Shown here: positions 1 to 10,795 of the stretch, piece by piece | Layout: each line of letters starts with the position of its first letter | Position numbering within the stretch: position 1 is the first letter of the stretch | Assembly: GCA_014905825.1 (NCBI GenBank) | Contig: JACGCN010000009.1 | Span: 620,001 to 684,000, forward strand | DNA: 64,000 bases | Source of the DNA: Lyophyllum atratum | Taxonomy: Eukaryota > Basidiomycota > Agaricomycetes > Agaricales > Lyophyllaceae | Reading direction: 5' to 3' | Translations under genes and position numbers: made by a program | The notes under the pieces: model-generated | Told to the model about the DNA's origin: nothing | What the model saw: only the letters and a program-made list of their open reading frames with translations | The model's database searches: none

Positions 1-533
1 TCACGGACCTTCACGCACATGCAGCATAACATTCGGTAAATCGAGAAACTCCCTCCTTTCTTTCTTGAAAAGTTCAACAATGGCAACGACCCAGAACTTG
101 CACACCGACATCGATCGTGTCGACCAGGTGAATGCAGTGCCCATCACGGTTAGATGTTGCGAATACAAAGAACATGAGACCTCTCTCTCAAGACTCGTTC
201 CTTCGAGGTAGTTCGAGATCTATATATTCAGCATGGAGCAAGCTCGGGAGTGCTTGGGGCCTTGGGCCGACGTTTCATAGGATCTGGATCATTCGGGCAA
301 CGATCTGGACAGGTTCTTGCATTATCAGCTCGGCATTATCCCCAAAGGATGAAAGTACCAACCACACCCCGTTATTTCCGCCTCTGGAAAACAGACATGT
401 CACATAGACAATGCCACCTGCGGCAATACTGTATATGGTGGCGCGATCGTCCGCACAAGCCGTTCGTCACACGACGAAGACCCCCATCGCTTCGCTGAGG
501 TTCATGGGTGAATTGATATGTTATCAAGCAAGG
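1..533. other. Left-edge region with a possible short gene remnant
   Basis: No complete gene is supported. On the plus strand an ATG at 79 opens 16 codons (MATTQNLHTDIDRVDQ) ending at a plausible donor (CAG|gtgaat). Around 233-350 a further stretch reads like protein (MEQARECLGPWADVS, then DLDHSGNDLDRFLHYQLGI) but a TAG lies between the two pieces. The space ends at the 3' end of the MYND gene, so any gene here would be tiny; a decayed fragment is the simplest reading. No family was recognised. Confidence 0.25.
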
Positions 534-1917
534 CTACCACACAGGATCCGTTTCCGGTGTCCTGTCAAAACAGACAGACAACTGATAGTCGCCAACCCGT
601 CGCGCCCATCTATAAATCTTCAGTTTATCCCCCATAGCCTTCTCCGCCTCCGCGAATATTCTCGGATCCTCCGCCTTCTTCCAGTACACCTGAAAACTCT
701 TCTGTCTATCGTACAGCAGCATCGACGCGTCGGACCCGAATTGGGAGAGCGATATCTGGAACTTGACGAGGAAGACCTTGTCGCCGTGGACGTTCGGTGG
801 CGGCGCCTTGGGGTCCGTATGCTCGACTTGGGCCTGGACGTCGTGCATAGTGTCGAAGCGGTTGACGATGAAGCGGTAGTCCAATCCGCCCGTTTCCATG
901 GTGAACGATATGGTGTGCCAGGTTCCGCCCTTCAGAGCGCGGCATTGTCCCTTGTGCTCCTTCCAGTGTTCGCGCTGACATTCTGGGATGATTGTATGCG
1001 CTTTCAGTGTTGGAACTGCTTCGGTGAGGCTATGGACATACCTTTGCCACAGTAAGCCACGGAAAGGCATTGTGTACATCTGCTGGTATTCTTCTTCCCG
1101 CATATCTCGCACCCGGGACTGTTGTTTAATTTCCCCAGATCCCGCATGTTCAGAGGGCCGATGGGAACGAGGAACGTAAGACGATGGTCCGCCTCCATTG
1201 TTTCGCGGCGAGGTTTATAGGATGAACTTATACGTTTCGAATTCATGGCGAAGAGCTTCAGAGCGCATCTCCGCTCCAGATCGGTGGTGGAGACCGCGAC
1301 AACATCGGCGCCCCGAAACATCAGACCCAGATGGTCGTGTAACGTCATATTGCTCGCCCTATAGACGACTCTGTACAGCAACGAAAACAGAGGAACGTTG
1401 GGGTCACCCCCGAGAGAGAAGACTTGGACGATCTGGAGAAGACTCGCCACTTGAGTTGACGCAGCAGGAGAAAGCGAAAATCATAATCACTCGCCCGAAC
1501 AACGATGCACCACTCCCCTTGCTTGTCGTTCAGAGCAAAGACCTTGTGGCCCCGATCGTAGCCGTTCGCGAATCCCAGAACAATTTGCCTGACTTCCGTG
1601 AATGTGTCTTCCTTGGCCGATGACGTTGGACGCGGTTTCCGGTGGAAGCCGTCCATCATGTTCTGGTACGCCTCCTTCAGATTCCCTCGCGAGACGGCCT
1701 CGAGTAACGGTGTTGAGGAAGTCCATGTGGGTAAGGTCGCTGGGTTGACAGGAGATACGGGAGCCAACAAGTCATGGAATCTCTGAGCGCCGTCCAGTGC
1801 TTGGTGAAGCCGTTTATTCAGGTCGTCGTCGGAAATTTTCGTGTTCTTCGGGAGCTTGATGCCCATGCAGTCCAATAGAAGGAGAACATCTCCGCGATCG
1901 ATGTCGAATGAGCTCAT
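534..1917 (-). CDS. MYND-type zinc finger protein
   Basis: Three exons (1917-1491, 1449-1042, 982-534) join in frame to a protein of about 427 residues; the introns are 41 and 59 bp. A MYND finger lies near residues 255-295: CEICGKKNTSRCTQC, then AYCGK joined across intron 2 to ECQREHWKEHKGQC, giving the C-C-C-C-C-C-H-C ligand set. That the finger is completed exactly at the splice supports the model. MYND fingers bind proline-containing protein motifs. The rest of the chain is not recognised; fungi carry many such proteins of unknown role. The start chosen is in a perfect context (gccaccATGa); an in-frame ATG at 2013 is less likely. No SET domain is visible. Confidence 0.85.
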
Positions 1918-2804
1918 GGTGGCAAATTTGCGATGGAGGAGAAGGGGTTCAAGAATCAACTTGGCTATTGTTTGGATCGCAGGGTTGGGCCAAATTGATG
2001 ATGCCTGGGCCATTCACTCCGCTTACGGCGGAGACTTGGCGAAGGCAGCAAAATAGCGCCATCAGGTCTGCAAGAAATCGTCGTTCAAGTTAGGTCGTCT
2101 AAGTTCAAGGCAGGTTGGATTTTCTTTACAACGTGGAAATACGGAACCTAGACCTCTCTCTGTCACGAGCCACACGTTTCTAGAGTGCGGTACACCCCCC
2201 TGAACCATCACCTATCATCGTCCACCCCAATCCCTCAACCACTTTTACTACCCACCTTACTCCAGATGGAATTTCGTGACACCATACTGCTCGTTGTCAT
2301 ACATTCGTGAAAATGATGCGCATCGGGAACGCCGTTCCTCCATCTACTGGATGTGGAGACTCAAATTGACAACTGGCTCTGAGCATTGGCCCGATCCCGT
2401 CCGCAGGCTGACGCCAAATCTCCAAGTTGACGCGGGATGGGCCTGAACTGACAAATGGCGGTGACACTCAGGTGGTAAAAAGCGATACTATCAGTTCTTC
2501 CACTGGTAGAACGTACATGCCTAGTCCTTCCTGATCACTCCATAGACACCAAGATATGGGTCCGAGCTTTCGCACAACTTGCGAAAAAAAAGATGTGGTC
2601 TTCCCCGGTCAAAGTTTGGCACGATCAAATTTTATACGTGTAGTCGAGGAATCATTGGAGATTCGCGGCCAAGGGCATTCATGGTGTGGAACCTTTCGAA
2701 GGTGTACGCCGAGGTGTTTCGGTAGCTAAAACATAGACGTTCAAATGCTAGTGAACAAATCTGGATTCGTTTCTTCTACAACATGTGCACATTTAAGGTG
2801 TCCG
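1918..2804. other. Intergenic: MYND gene upstream region and SDH4 3' flank
   Basis: About 890 bp without a convincing reading frame. It should hold the promoter of the MYND gene and the 3' UTR of SDH4, both on the minus strand. No repeat or RNA gene was seen. Confidence 0.5.
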
Positions 2805-3555
2805 TTATGCGTGCCATACTTTTACGATCAGTTCCGTGAGCCCTGTTTGTGGAAGCAAAGATTATAAGCATGGCCGAGCTATGATACCGCCACGGTAAAG
2901 CACGCACCGATGTCATTCGTGTTGAACTGGTAAACTCCAACCAGAACGGCTGCCGTCGTTGCGCGGAGGGCCCATGTCACGGTGGGGCCAAGTCTCGGGA
3001 ACTTGCGCTTGTGAACATAGTCCACCAGTATCGAATCGAACTACGGCACACAAAAGTCCACCATCAATATAGCGTTTGAAAGCCCAGAGCCAGAAGACGT
3101 ACTCCGAGATGGCTATGCATGACAAGTGAGACACCAAGGAGGCCGTCGACGACGGGGTGCGCGGTGCCACTCGTAACAAACGCGGCAGCAGTCATCGGGA
3201 CAAGACTTGCGGCGAGCAGACGTTCGAATGCCCAGTGGTATGAGCCGTGTGAGCGTGAGGGTGGGGGGAAAGTTGTGGGGTCGTTCACTGTGCCCTTGTA
3301 CACCGCTACCAGCATCGTCAGGCGTGGAGCGCCACGATATAGATTATTATAGACGTACGACCACCAGGAACGTATGCTGCGTTATATGCATCTCCGGTTG
3401 CGTGTCTGGCTGTTGGGGGCGGGTCTCCCAGTCAGATGTGTACCTTAGGAGGCCGGGGAAGCGCAGCACAGACCTTGGATTGCTGCTGAGCGGACAAGGG
3501 AGCGTTGTGCAAGTGCTCTGGGCAACGATGAGCGGACGAGGAGAGAAGAGGCCAT
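2805..3555 (-). CDS. SDH4: Succinate dehydrogenase membrane anchor subunit (CybS, SDH4)
   Basis: Membrane anchor of mitochondrial complex II, which passes electrons from succinate oxidation to ubiquinone and helps hold heme b. Exons 3555-3474, 3305-3103, 3040-2908 and 2842-2805 join to 151 residues, the usual size. The N-terminus (MASSLLVRSSLPRALAQRSL) is an arginine-rich, acid-free mitochondrial presequence. Family signatures follow: GSYHWAFERLLAASLVP, then HPVVDGLLGVSLVMHSHLG with the heme-region histidines, FDSILVDYVHKRKFPRLGPT, and a C-terminus NDIGLTELIVKVWHA. Three hydrophobic segments are visible. Intron 1 is long for this window (168 bp). Reading through the last donor would give a shorter C-terminus (NDIGACFTVAVS), but the spliced version matches the family better. 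Confidence 0.95.
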
Positions 3556-4584
3556 GGTGAGGCGACCAGAGTTGGGAGGAGGAGATGTTCACGGAGACGA
3601 TGCCTCCGCGAGCCGCCCACCCAATCACGAGCTCACCGTTACAGCCGGATACCGCCGCAGGACCGTGGGACAAATTGGTCAGCAGCTGTATAAGAGCTCG
3701 ATTCTGCTCATTTTTTTCTTCTCCCAAGCAAACCTTCCGCATCCTACAACGCTGGCCTCTTTCGTCTCATTTCACAGTTCCGAATAGGAAGATTTGCGGC
3801 GATCCACAGTTCCTCTCGGGCTCATGTATATATTGGTCAAATCTATGGTTATTATTCCGTCTATCATTGCTGCTACCAAGTTCCCTTCCTACGCAGGACT
3901 TCTCCCTTTCTCGGATCGCTAGATACCACGAGCCAAGTCAAGGCCCCAGTACCCTTTGTTTGGAGACACACACTAGGGGCCTGTTACGCTCGTGGAAGAC
4001 CGACCGACCCACCTCCGCCTGCCTCCTGGATTCGTTCTGAAGCTGGGAGGGCTCACAGACGGTTGGGCCGTTAAGCCCCTTCAGAGTTGAGCGCGGTGGA
4101 TTGCCTACTAGGTGACTCAAGCTGCGCTCGTAGTTTTGGGATAGACATTTATTTTGTTGAGCCTCTACTCTATAATGATTGACAACCAATACATTTTTTA
4201 CTACAGTATCGTCCCAATGTTAACGTGCTTCCGATCAGTGATAATAGAGCTGTTCGCATATATTCTTATCACTCTGAGTCGTCGTCCTCGTTACCATTTC
4301 GCGGCGAAACGGTTCCATCCTCGAGGATGTCCATGTAACCTCATCGCTGTACCACTCGCAGTTTGCCTCGCAGCTTGTCCCTCTAAATCGAAGCCGGCAA
4401 CTTGCACACCGCACCTAATATTCTCCACAAGAGGGCATGTAGGTATGCTATGTCCTTTTGGTGATTATGAATGCTCTCGACCCATTCATGTTGTCGAAGT
4501 CATTCATAGACGAACAGCTTGTTCAGGTCCCACTCCACGGCAAAGTCGTCGCTCGCTTCCGATTCGTACCGTCGCCCAACGATG
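3556..4584. other. Intergenic: SDH4 promoter side and F-box copy 1 3' flank
   Basis: About 1 kb. The part next to 4400-4584 is homologous to the 3' flanks of the other F-box copies (shared stretch around gcatgtaggtatgctatgt), so it was carried along in the duplication. The rest shows no gene. Confidence 0.5.
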
Positions 4585-6267
4585 TTATTCGACCCTGGGA
4601 TCGTAAATGACCCTTTCCACAAATCGCCCAAGTTTTGGCAGCTGGTGTCTTTCCACGTCGCACGCACTGAGATAAAGCGTCACGATTCTGTGTCCGTGCC
4701 TATGTCGGCTCATCAACACGTTCTTTAGCAGTTCAACTGCGGATTGGATACCACCACCCGAGTTTTGAGCGCGTCCGATGATCTCCAACCTTGATAGAGC
4801 GTGAAGTGGGAACTGAGGTACTGGAGCCGAACTTTCCTGTGCAAGCCACTTGAGGATGCTACTTGAGACTTGTCTGACGTCCGTAATGCTGACGGTGTGG
4901 ACGTGCTCCAGCGGCCCGAGTGCCTGCAACCACTCCTTCGGAATATCATGGTGGAACATGATCTTCTGTAGTCCTCGCAGGGGAAGCGCGGTCATCAAGC
5001 TCGGTATTGCCAGAAGGTCTTCTGCATGCCCCGGAAGCGAGAGTTTTATGACCGGCTTGCCGTATAGTTGAGGGGTGGGCTCTACGTTGCTCCAGGCGGA
5101 AAACGACATACAGTTGGCGTAATCGGAGGTGAAAAATGCTGAGCGGAGCGGCCCAGGCGAAGGGTCCGTATCTACACTATGCTGGAGGTGTAGCATGTCG
5201 CGGATGGGGGAAAGTGAGTCGATAACTGATTGAAGTGTCCAATTCTGAGGTTCGTTGGACGAGCCGTCGAGGCAAATAAACGGTGTGGGCGTTAGGGAAA
5301 GCCTATCCAGCAGGTAGGTGCACAGGCTGAAATTGTCTGCAATGATAGAAAGATCTTCAAGGTATAGGAGCGGGATGTGCCGCCGGGGCAAAGGCACAGG
5401 AGTGGTGGAGGTTTCGATGGCGGCCAAGACATGGCACAGGACAAGATCCCGTAAGGCTGGTAGATTTTCCAAAACGGCTGTGATTTGGGTCATAGTCCAT
5501 CTCATCGCAGCTGCTCCGCGAGGAAGCACGAGTTTCAGGTGGATCAGGGGGCTCTTGAGCAGTGGTGCATTCCAAGGCAAGGGGCAGTTTTGCAGGCTCA
5601 AGGTACGCAGACGCGGGGTTCCCTCCGAGAATAATCTTTCGCGCATGATGGACTCATGCCTGTAGTCGAATAAAATGCTTAAGGTCTCCAACAGCGGGGC
5701 ATGGCCTCCAAAAATGCTCTGGAACTGCGACTCGAATCTGAGAGGTGAAAAGCCGCACAAGTCGAGCTCTTGAAAGCGTTTGCTCGCAGCATCTGAGAAC
5801 ACGAATGGAAGCATACTCTCGCTCCCCCAGGCCAGAGCGTCCAGATGCACTTGGAGCGGGCCTGTCCCTGACCGAACCAAGAGCTCCTTCACCCACTCTA
5901 GCTTGTAGTAACAATGAATAGAACTCCACATGCCCTGGAAGTGCATCGCAGTGTTCCGCCACGCAGAACAGACTTGGGATATAGATATACACATCCACGG
6001 GCCAGCCTTATGCGTCTCATCCTGGTCGCGGGCGATTTCAAAGATTCTACAGAGAATCTCGGATGGTAGACGGGAGATGAGAGAAAGGGCGTTGCGTCGT
6101 CGTCGCAGAATGCTGACCATGTCGGGGAGGGTTGCAAGCTGCTGATCGATCCGCTGCTGGGCGATATCGATGGCTTCTTGTGTACTGAATGCTGTGATTG
6201 ACCCACTTGGTCATCAGTTCTCGTTCGGTAGAATGGCATCTTGTATCGCACCGTTGATTTCTGCCAT
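4585..6267 (-). CDS. F-box protein, paralogue 1 of the tandem array
   Basis: An F-box (LPSEILCRIFEIARDQDE) lies near residues 45-75, followed by a leucine-rich, repeat-like C-terminal region of about 450 residues. F-box proteins bring substrates to SCF ubiquitin ligases through Skp1. The coding region has a 16-nt first exon (6267-6252, encoding MAEIN plus one base), a 60-bp intron (6251-6192) and a long second exon, giving about 540 residues. The same first exon and intron, of the same lengths, occur in copies 3 and 4, which supports the model even though the first exon is tiny. Conserved C-terminal signature: RHRHGHRIVTLYLSACDV. Substrate unknown. Confidence 0.85.
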
Positions 6268-6592
6268 AATCTTCTGGACGGCTTAAAGGGTAACTATGTG
6301 GCATAGTAGGGCATAGTGCTCGAACACATGAAGTCGGCCGGCGACCCCGCTCCACTGCATCCAGTAGTCACGTGGTTGTAAAGTCCGCGAAGTGGGGTTC
6401 AAGTTACGAAGGTCGGTTCGTCGCCGTTGAAGGTCATGTTCAAGTCTCAGATACGTCTCAGGCGCGTTTTATCGCGCCTGACATTCTCAATAAGTGAGAG
6501 GAAGCGATTGCCATGTACGTATGCTATGTACCTTTAAAGATTTATATCGTCGAAACCCTGTTCGGGCCTCAGTCTTCACTCGCATCCGAATC
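6268..6592. other. Intergenic between F-box copies 1 and 2
   Basis: It holds the copy 1 promoter, including a block next to the ATG (tccagaagattATGG) conserved in the paralogues, and the copy 2 3' flank from about 6460. No separate gene. Confidence 0.5.
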
Positions 6593-8125
6593 TTACCGTG
6601 AAACAGCGGTATTCGAGGATGGACTGCAAATGACCCTCCCCACAAACTTCCCAAGTTCTACCAGCTGGTGTTCCTTCACGTCACACTCGTTGAGATAAAG
6701 CACGGCGATTCTGTGTCCGTGCCTATGTCGCCTCCTCAACGCGGTCTGCAGCGACGCAAATGCGGATTCAACGGTACCATGACCCGAGTTTAGAGTGCAT
6801 GCGATCATCTCCAACCTTGATAAAGCGTGGAATGGGAATTGAGGCAATGGAGCCACATTTTCCTGTGCAAGCCACTCGAGGACGCTACTCCCTTGTCTGA
6901 CGTTCGTAATGCGGATGGTGTGGACGTGCTCCAGCGACACGAACGCCTGCAACCACTCCTGCGGAATATCATGGTGGAATGTGACCTTCTGTAGTCCTCG
7001 CAGAGGAAGCGCGGCCATCAGGCCCGGTACCGCTGAAACGTTTTGCGCGTGCCCCGGGAGCAACAGCTTTATGGCGGGCTTTCCGGTTGACTTTACGTTG
7101 CTCCAGGCGGCAAACGACAGATGATAGGTGTAGTGGGAGGTTAAAAACGCTGCGCGGAGCGGCCAGGGCGAAGGCTCCGCAGCTACGCTATGCTGGAGGT
7201 GTAGGATGTCGCGGATGGAGGAAAGTGAGTCCATAAATGATTGAAGTGTCCAACTCTGAGATTCATCGGACGCGCCATCGAGGTCAATAAATGGTGTGCG
7301 CGTTAAAATAAGCCTGTCCAGCAGTTGCGTACACTGGATAAAAGTGTCCGCAGTGATAGCGATATCTTCAAGGTATAGGAGGGGGATGTTCCGCCGGGGC
7401 AAAGCGACAGGAGTGGTTGCGGCTTCAATGGGGGACAAGACATTGCACAGGAAAAGCTCTCGTAAGGCTGGTAGATGTTCCAAAACGGCTATAAGTTGGC
7501 TCATAGTCCATCTCATTGCAGCTGCTCCGTAAGGAAGCACGAGTTTCAGATGGGTCAGGGGACTCTTGAGCATTGGTGAATTCCAAGGCAAGGGGCAGTT
7601 TCGTAGGATCAAGTTACGCAGACGCGGGGCTCCCTCCGAGAATAACCCTTCACGCATGATGGAATCTTGATCGAGGTAGAATGATATGCCTAAGGTCTCC
7701 AAGAGCGGGGCATGGCCTCCAAATATGCTACGGCACTGCGTCTCGAATTCGACAGGTGACAAGCCCCACACATTGAGCTCTTGAAATCGTTTGCTCGCAG
7801 CATCTGTAAAAACGAGTGGAATCATACTCTCGTTGTCCCCAGCGTTCAGTTCCACTCGGAGCGGGCCTGTCCCTGACCGAACCAGGAGCTCCCTCACCCA
7901 CTCTATCCTGTAGTTATAATGGATGAAATTCCACATGCCCTGGAACTGCATCGCAGTGTTTCGCCACGCAGAGCAGACTTGGGAGATAGAAATACACATC
8001 TTCGGGCCAGCGTTATGCATCTCATCCTGATCGCGAGCTATTTCGAAGATTCTACAGAGAATTTCGGGTGGCAAACGAGAGACGGGAGGAACGGCATCGC
8101 GTCGTCGTCTCGGAAGGGTGGCCAT
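6593..8125 (-). CDS. F-box protein, paralogue 2 (damaged 5' end)
   Basis: The long exon is open for 510 codons and is clearly homologous to the neighbouring copies: F-box LPPEILCRIFEIARDQDE, then the same leucine-rich region and the RHRHGHRIAVLYLNECDV block. The small first exon used by the paralogues is broken. Its ATG is GTG here (near 8276), the acceptor reads aacgg instead of cacag, and a short insertion resembling a local duplication of gatggcgtc/gacgccatc lies just inside the second exon. Translation could start at MATLPRRRRD (8125), giving a protein about 30 residues shorter at the N-terminus with an intact F-box. It is either a functional N-terminally trimmed paralogue or an early pseudogene; the long open frame favours recent or continuing function. 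Confidence 0.75.
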   Translation of the reverse strand: MATLPRRRRDAVPPVSRLPPEILCRIFEIARDQDEMHNAGPKMCISISQVCSAWRNTAMQFQGMWNFIHYNYRIEWVRELLVRSGTGPLRVELNAGDNESMIPLVFTDAASKRFQELNVWGLSPVEFETQCRSIFGGHAPLLETLGISFYLDQDSIMREGLFSEGAPRLRNLILRNCPLPWNSPMLKSPLTHLKLVLPYGAAAMRWTMSQLIAVLEHLPALRELFLCNVLSPIEAATTPVALPRRNIPLLYLEDIAITADTFIQCTQLLDRLILTRTPFIDLDGASDESQSWTLQSFMDSLSSIRDILHLQHSVAAEPSPWPLRAAFLTSHYTYHLSFAAWSNVKSTGKPAIKLLLPGHAQNVSAVPGLMAALPLRGLQKVTFHHDIPQEWLQAFVSLEHVHTIRITNVRQGSSVLEWLAQENVAPLPQFPFHALSRLEMIACTLNSGHGTVESAFASLQTALRRRHRHGHRIAVLYLNECDVKEHQLVELGKFVGRVICSPSSNTAVSR

Positions 8126-8875
8126 GTCGAGGAGGTTTGCAAACTGATGATCGATCTGGCGATGGGCGATATCGATGGCGTTCAGACGCCATCAGTGTGT
8201 ACTGAATGCCGTTATCGACCCAGTCAGTCACCAGTGTTCGTTCGGTAGATTGGCATGAATAATCGCACCGTCAATTTCTGCCACAATCTTCTGCACAACC
8301 TGAATGGAAACTATGTAGGATAGCGACGAAGCAGTGACAAGTTGAAGCAGAGCAAGAGACTCGGAGTGATCTGATCAAATAAAATCACCTGATTCAAGAC
8401 GGTGGGACGGAAAGTAGTAGACTATAGTAGCGAGCCTATGCAAGGACGACAATATGGCGAGGCCTCCAGTCGCCATTGACGGCAATATACCCACGAACTT
8501 GAATTTCCTAGACGCATTGATGTTCGGGCCTCACGGCTCTTCCGCTCCCTGCTCAGTTGCTAGATATCGCATAGTCTCCGGTAGCTGACTTTTTAACAGA
8601 GGATAGTCGATCTGTTTTGTGTACATCGGTGCGCGCAGAACACGCGGGGCGGAGAAGCACCAGTTCGGGGGGGTCCCAGGTCGAGAGAGTGGAGGCAGAA
8701 AGATTGCATTCAAATCGCCTTTTACCGCACCTGATATTCACAATAAGAGAGGAAGCAATTTCCATGTAGGTATACTATGTACCTCTGGAGATAATGAACG
8801 CTCCTCAACCCACTGAAACTGTCGATGCCTCAACCCACTGAAACTGTCGATGACATTCATAGACACACAGCCTAT
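8126..8875. other. Inter-copy region with TRIC-like gene scrap and a short tandem duplication
   Basis: Left part: decayed copy 2 first exon and promoter. Middle (about 8530-8715): a remnant of the TRIC-like gene, listed separately. Right part: the 3' flank of copy 3. A 25-bp unit (core cctcaacccactgaaactgt) occurs twice in tandem at about 8802-8851. Confidence 0.6.
8619..8713 (-). pseudogene. Remnant of the TRIC-like membrane protein gene
   Basis: About 75-80 bp here align with 11100-11170 inside the TRIC-like gene; both contain gagagagtggaggc and cggtgcgcg at matching spacing. On the minus strand it still reads SASTLSTWDPPELVLLRPAC, against TASTLSTWTPNWTFSTPPVL in the intact gene. The shared cacggctcttc near 8534 and 10695 suggests the homology once extended further. 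It sits upstream of F-box copy 2 just as the intact gene sits upstream of copy 3, so an F-box plus TRIC-like unit was duplicated and this TRIC half was mostly deleted. Confidence 0.75.
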
Positions 8876-10603
8876 TCAGTCCTCAGTCGCAGCAGAGTCG
8901 TCATCCCCATCCGAATGGTACCCTGGAACGATGTAGTTCAACTTTACATCGCAAACGACCCTCCCCACGAATCGCCCAAGTTTTACCAACTGGTTTTCCC
9001 TCACGTCACACGCACTGAGATAAAGCAACGCGATCCCGTGTCCGTGTCTATGTCGCCTCCTCAACGCGGTCTGCAGCAATGAAAATGTGGACCCGACGCC
9101 TCCACGATGTAGAGTGTTGCATCCGGAGATCTTCAATCGCGATAGAGCGGGAAATGGGAATTGCGGCAATGCGCCGACACTTTTCTGTGCAAGCCACTTG
9201 AGGATGTCACTTCCATCTGAGGCTTTGATGTGGATCTGGCGGACGTGCTCCAGCGGCAGGAGTGCTTGCACCGACCCTTGGGGAAGATCATCGGAGAACA
9301 TGATCTCTTGCACTCCTCCCAAAGGGAGCGCAGCCATCAGGGCCGGTACTACTCGAAGGTCGTGTGCATGCCCGCGGAGAAACAGTTCTATGACTGGCTT
9401 TACGTACACGTCAGGGGTCGACTCTACGTTCCAGGCGGCAAACACTAGACAACGGTGGGCAGAAGAGTTGAAGCCCAAATATGCCCTGCGGAGCGGCCCA
9501 GGATCTACGCTATGTTGGGGGTGTAGCATGTCGCCGATGTATGAAAGTGAGTCTATGAACGATTGAAGCGTCCAGCTCTGAGACTCATCAAATGGGCCGT
9601 CGAGGCGAATAGATGGTGTGGGCGTCAGGACGAGCCTGTCCAGCAGGCGGGTGCACTGATCGAAGGTGCCTGCGGTGATGGAAAGATCTTTAAGGTATGG
9701 GAGGGAGATGTTCCGCTGGGGCAAAACAACAGGAGTGGTGGAGTCTTCAATGGGGCCCAAGACATTGCACAGCTCGAGCTCATGTAGGGCGGGTAGAGTC
9801 TCCAAAATGGCTGTGACTTGACTCATAGTCCATGTTATCCGAGTCCGAGTCGCAGCCGCACCGCTTGGAAACACGAGTTTCAGATGGGTCAGGGGACTCT
9901 TGAGCATCGGTGAATTCCAAGGCAAGGGGCAGTTCCGCAGGGTCAAGCTGCGCAGACGCGGGGTTCCCTCAGAGAACAGCCTTTCGTGCACAATGCACTT
10001 GTGATTAGAGTCGAATGCGATGAGCAAGGTCTCCAATAGCGGGGCATGGCCCCCAAATATGCTACGGCAATGCGTGCCGAATTCGAGAGGTGACAAGTCC
10101 CACAGACTGAGCTCTTGGAATCGTTGATTCCCAGCATTTGCAAAAACCAAGGGAAAGACGCTCTCCTTGTATCCAGTCAGACTCACTCGGAGCGGGGCTG
10201 TCCCTGACCGAACCAGGAGCTCCCCTACCCACTGTGGCTTGTAGTGTTCATAAATGCAGTTCCACATGCCCTGGAACTGCATCGCAGTGTTTCGCCACGA
10301 TGAACAGACTTGGGAGATAGATATACACATCTGCGGGTTAGTGTATTGCGTCTCATCCTGGTCGCGGGCAATTTCAAAAATCCGACAGAGAATTTCGGCT
10401 GGTAAACGAGAGACGAGAGAAAGGGCGTTGCGTCGTCGTCTCAAAATGTTGACTATGTCGAGGAGGGTTGCAAGCTGCTGATCGATTTGCCGCTGGGCTG
10501 TATCGATGGCGTCTTGTGTACTGAATGCTGTGATCAACCCACTTGGTCACCAGTTCTCGTTCGGCGGAATGGCAGCTTGAATCGCACCGTCGGTTTCTGC
10601 CAT
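8876..10603 (-). CDS. F-box protein, paralogue 3 of the tandem array
   Basis: Exons 10603-10588 (MAETD plus one base) and 10527-8876 with a 60-bp intron give about 555 residues. The F-box is LPAEILCRIFEIARDQDE, followed by the leucine-rich C-terminal region shared with copies 1, 2 and 4. A block of a few residues (around ATRTRITW, near 9840) is inserted relative to the others. The C-terminus is longer and acidic (YHSDGDDDSAATED), as in copy 4 but not copies 1 and 2. Predicted role: substrate adaptor of an SCF ubiquitin ligase; substrate unknown. Confidence 0.85.
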
Positions 10604-10795
10604 AATCTTCTGAGCGACTTGAAGTGAAACTATGCGGAGCAGACCCAGTCACTACGGAGCTACCATTGTTATCACTTGATCTATCATACAGTGACGTTCA
10701 CGGCTCTTCAGCTTCAGTCCTCCTCACTGTCCGCACCCTGCTCAACAACATTCATATGGGTTATCCTCATAGATATTAAATCGAGCAGCAATCCC

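Noticed and set aside
75..100. Similarity of tggcaacgacccag to the tRNA-Gly anticodon region
   Set aside because: Only about 14 bases match; no acceptor or T arm nearby.
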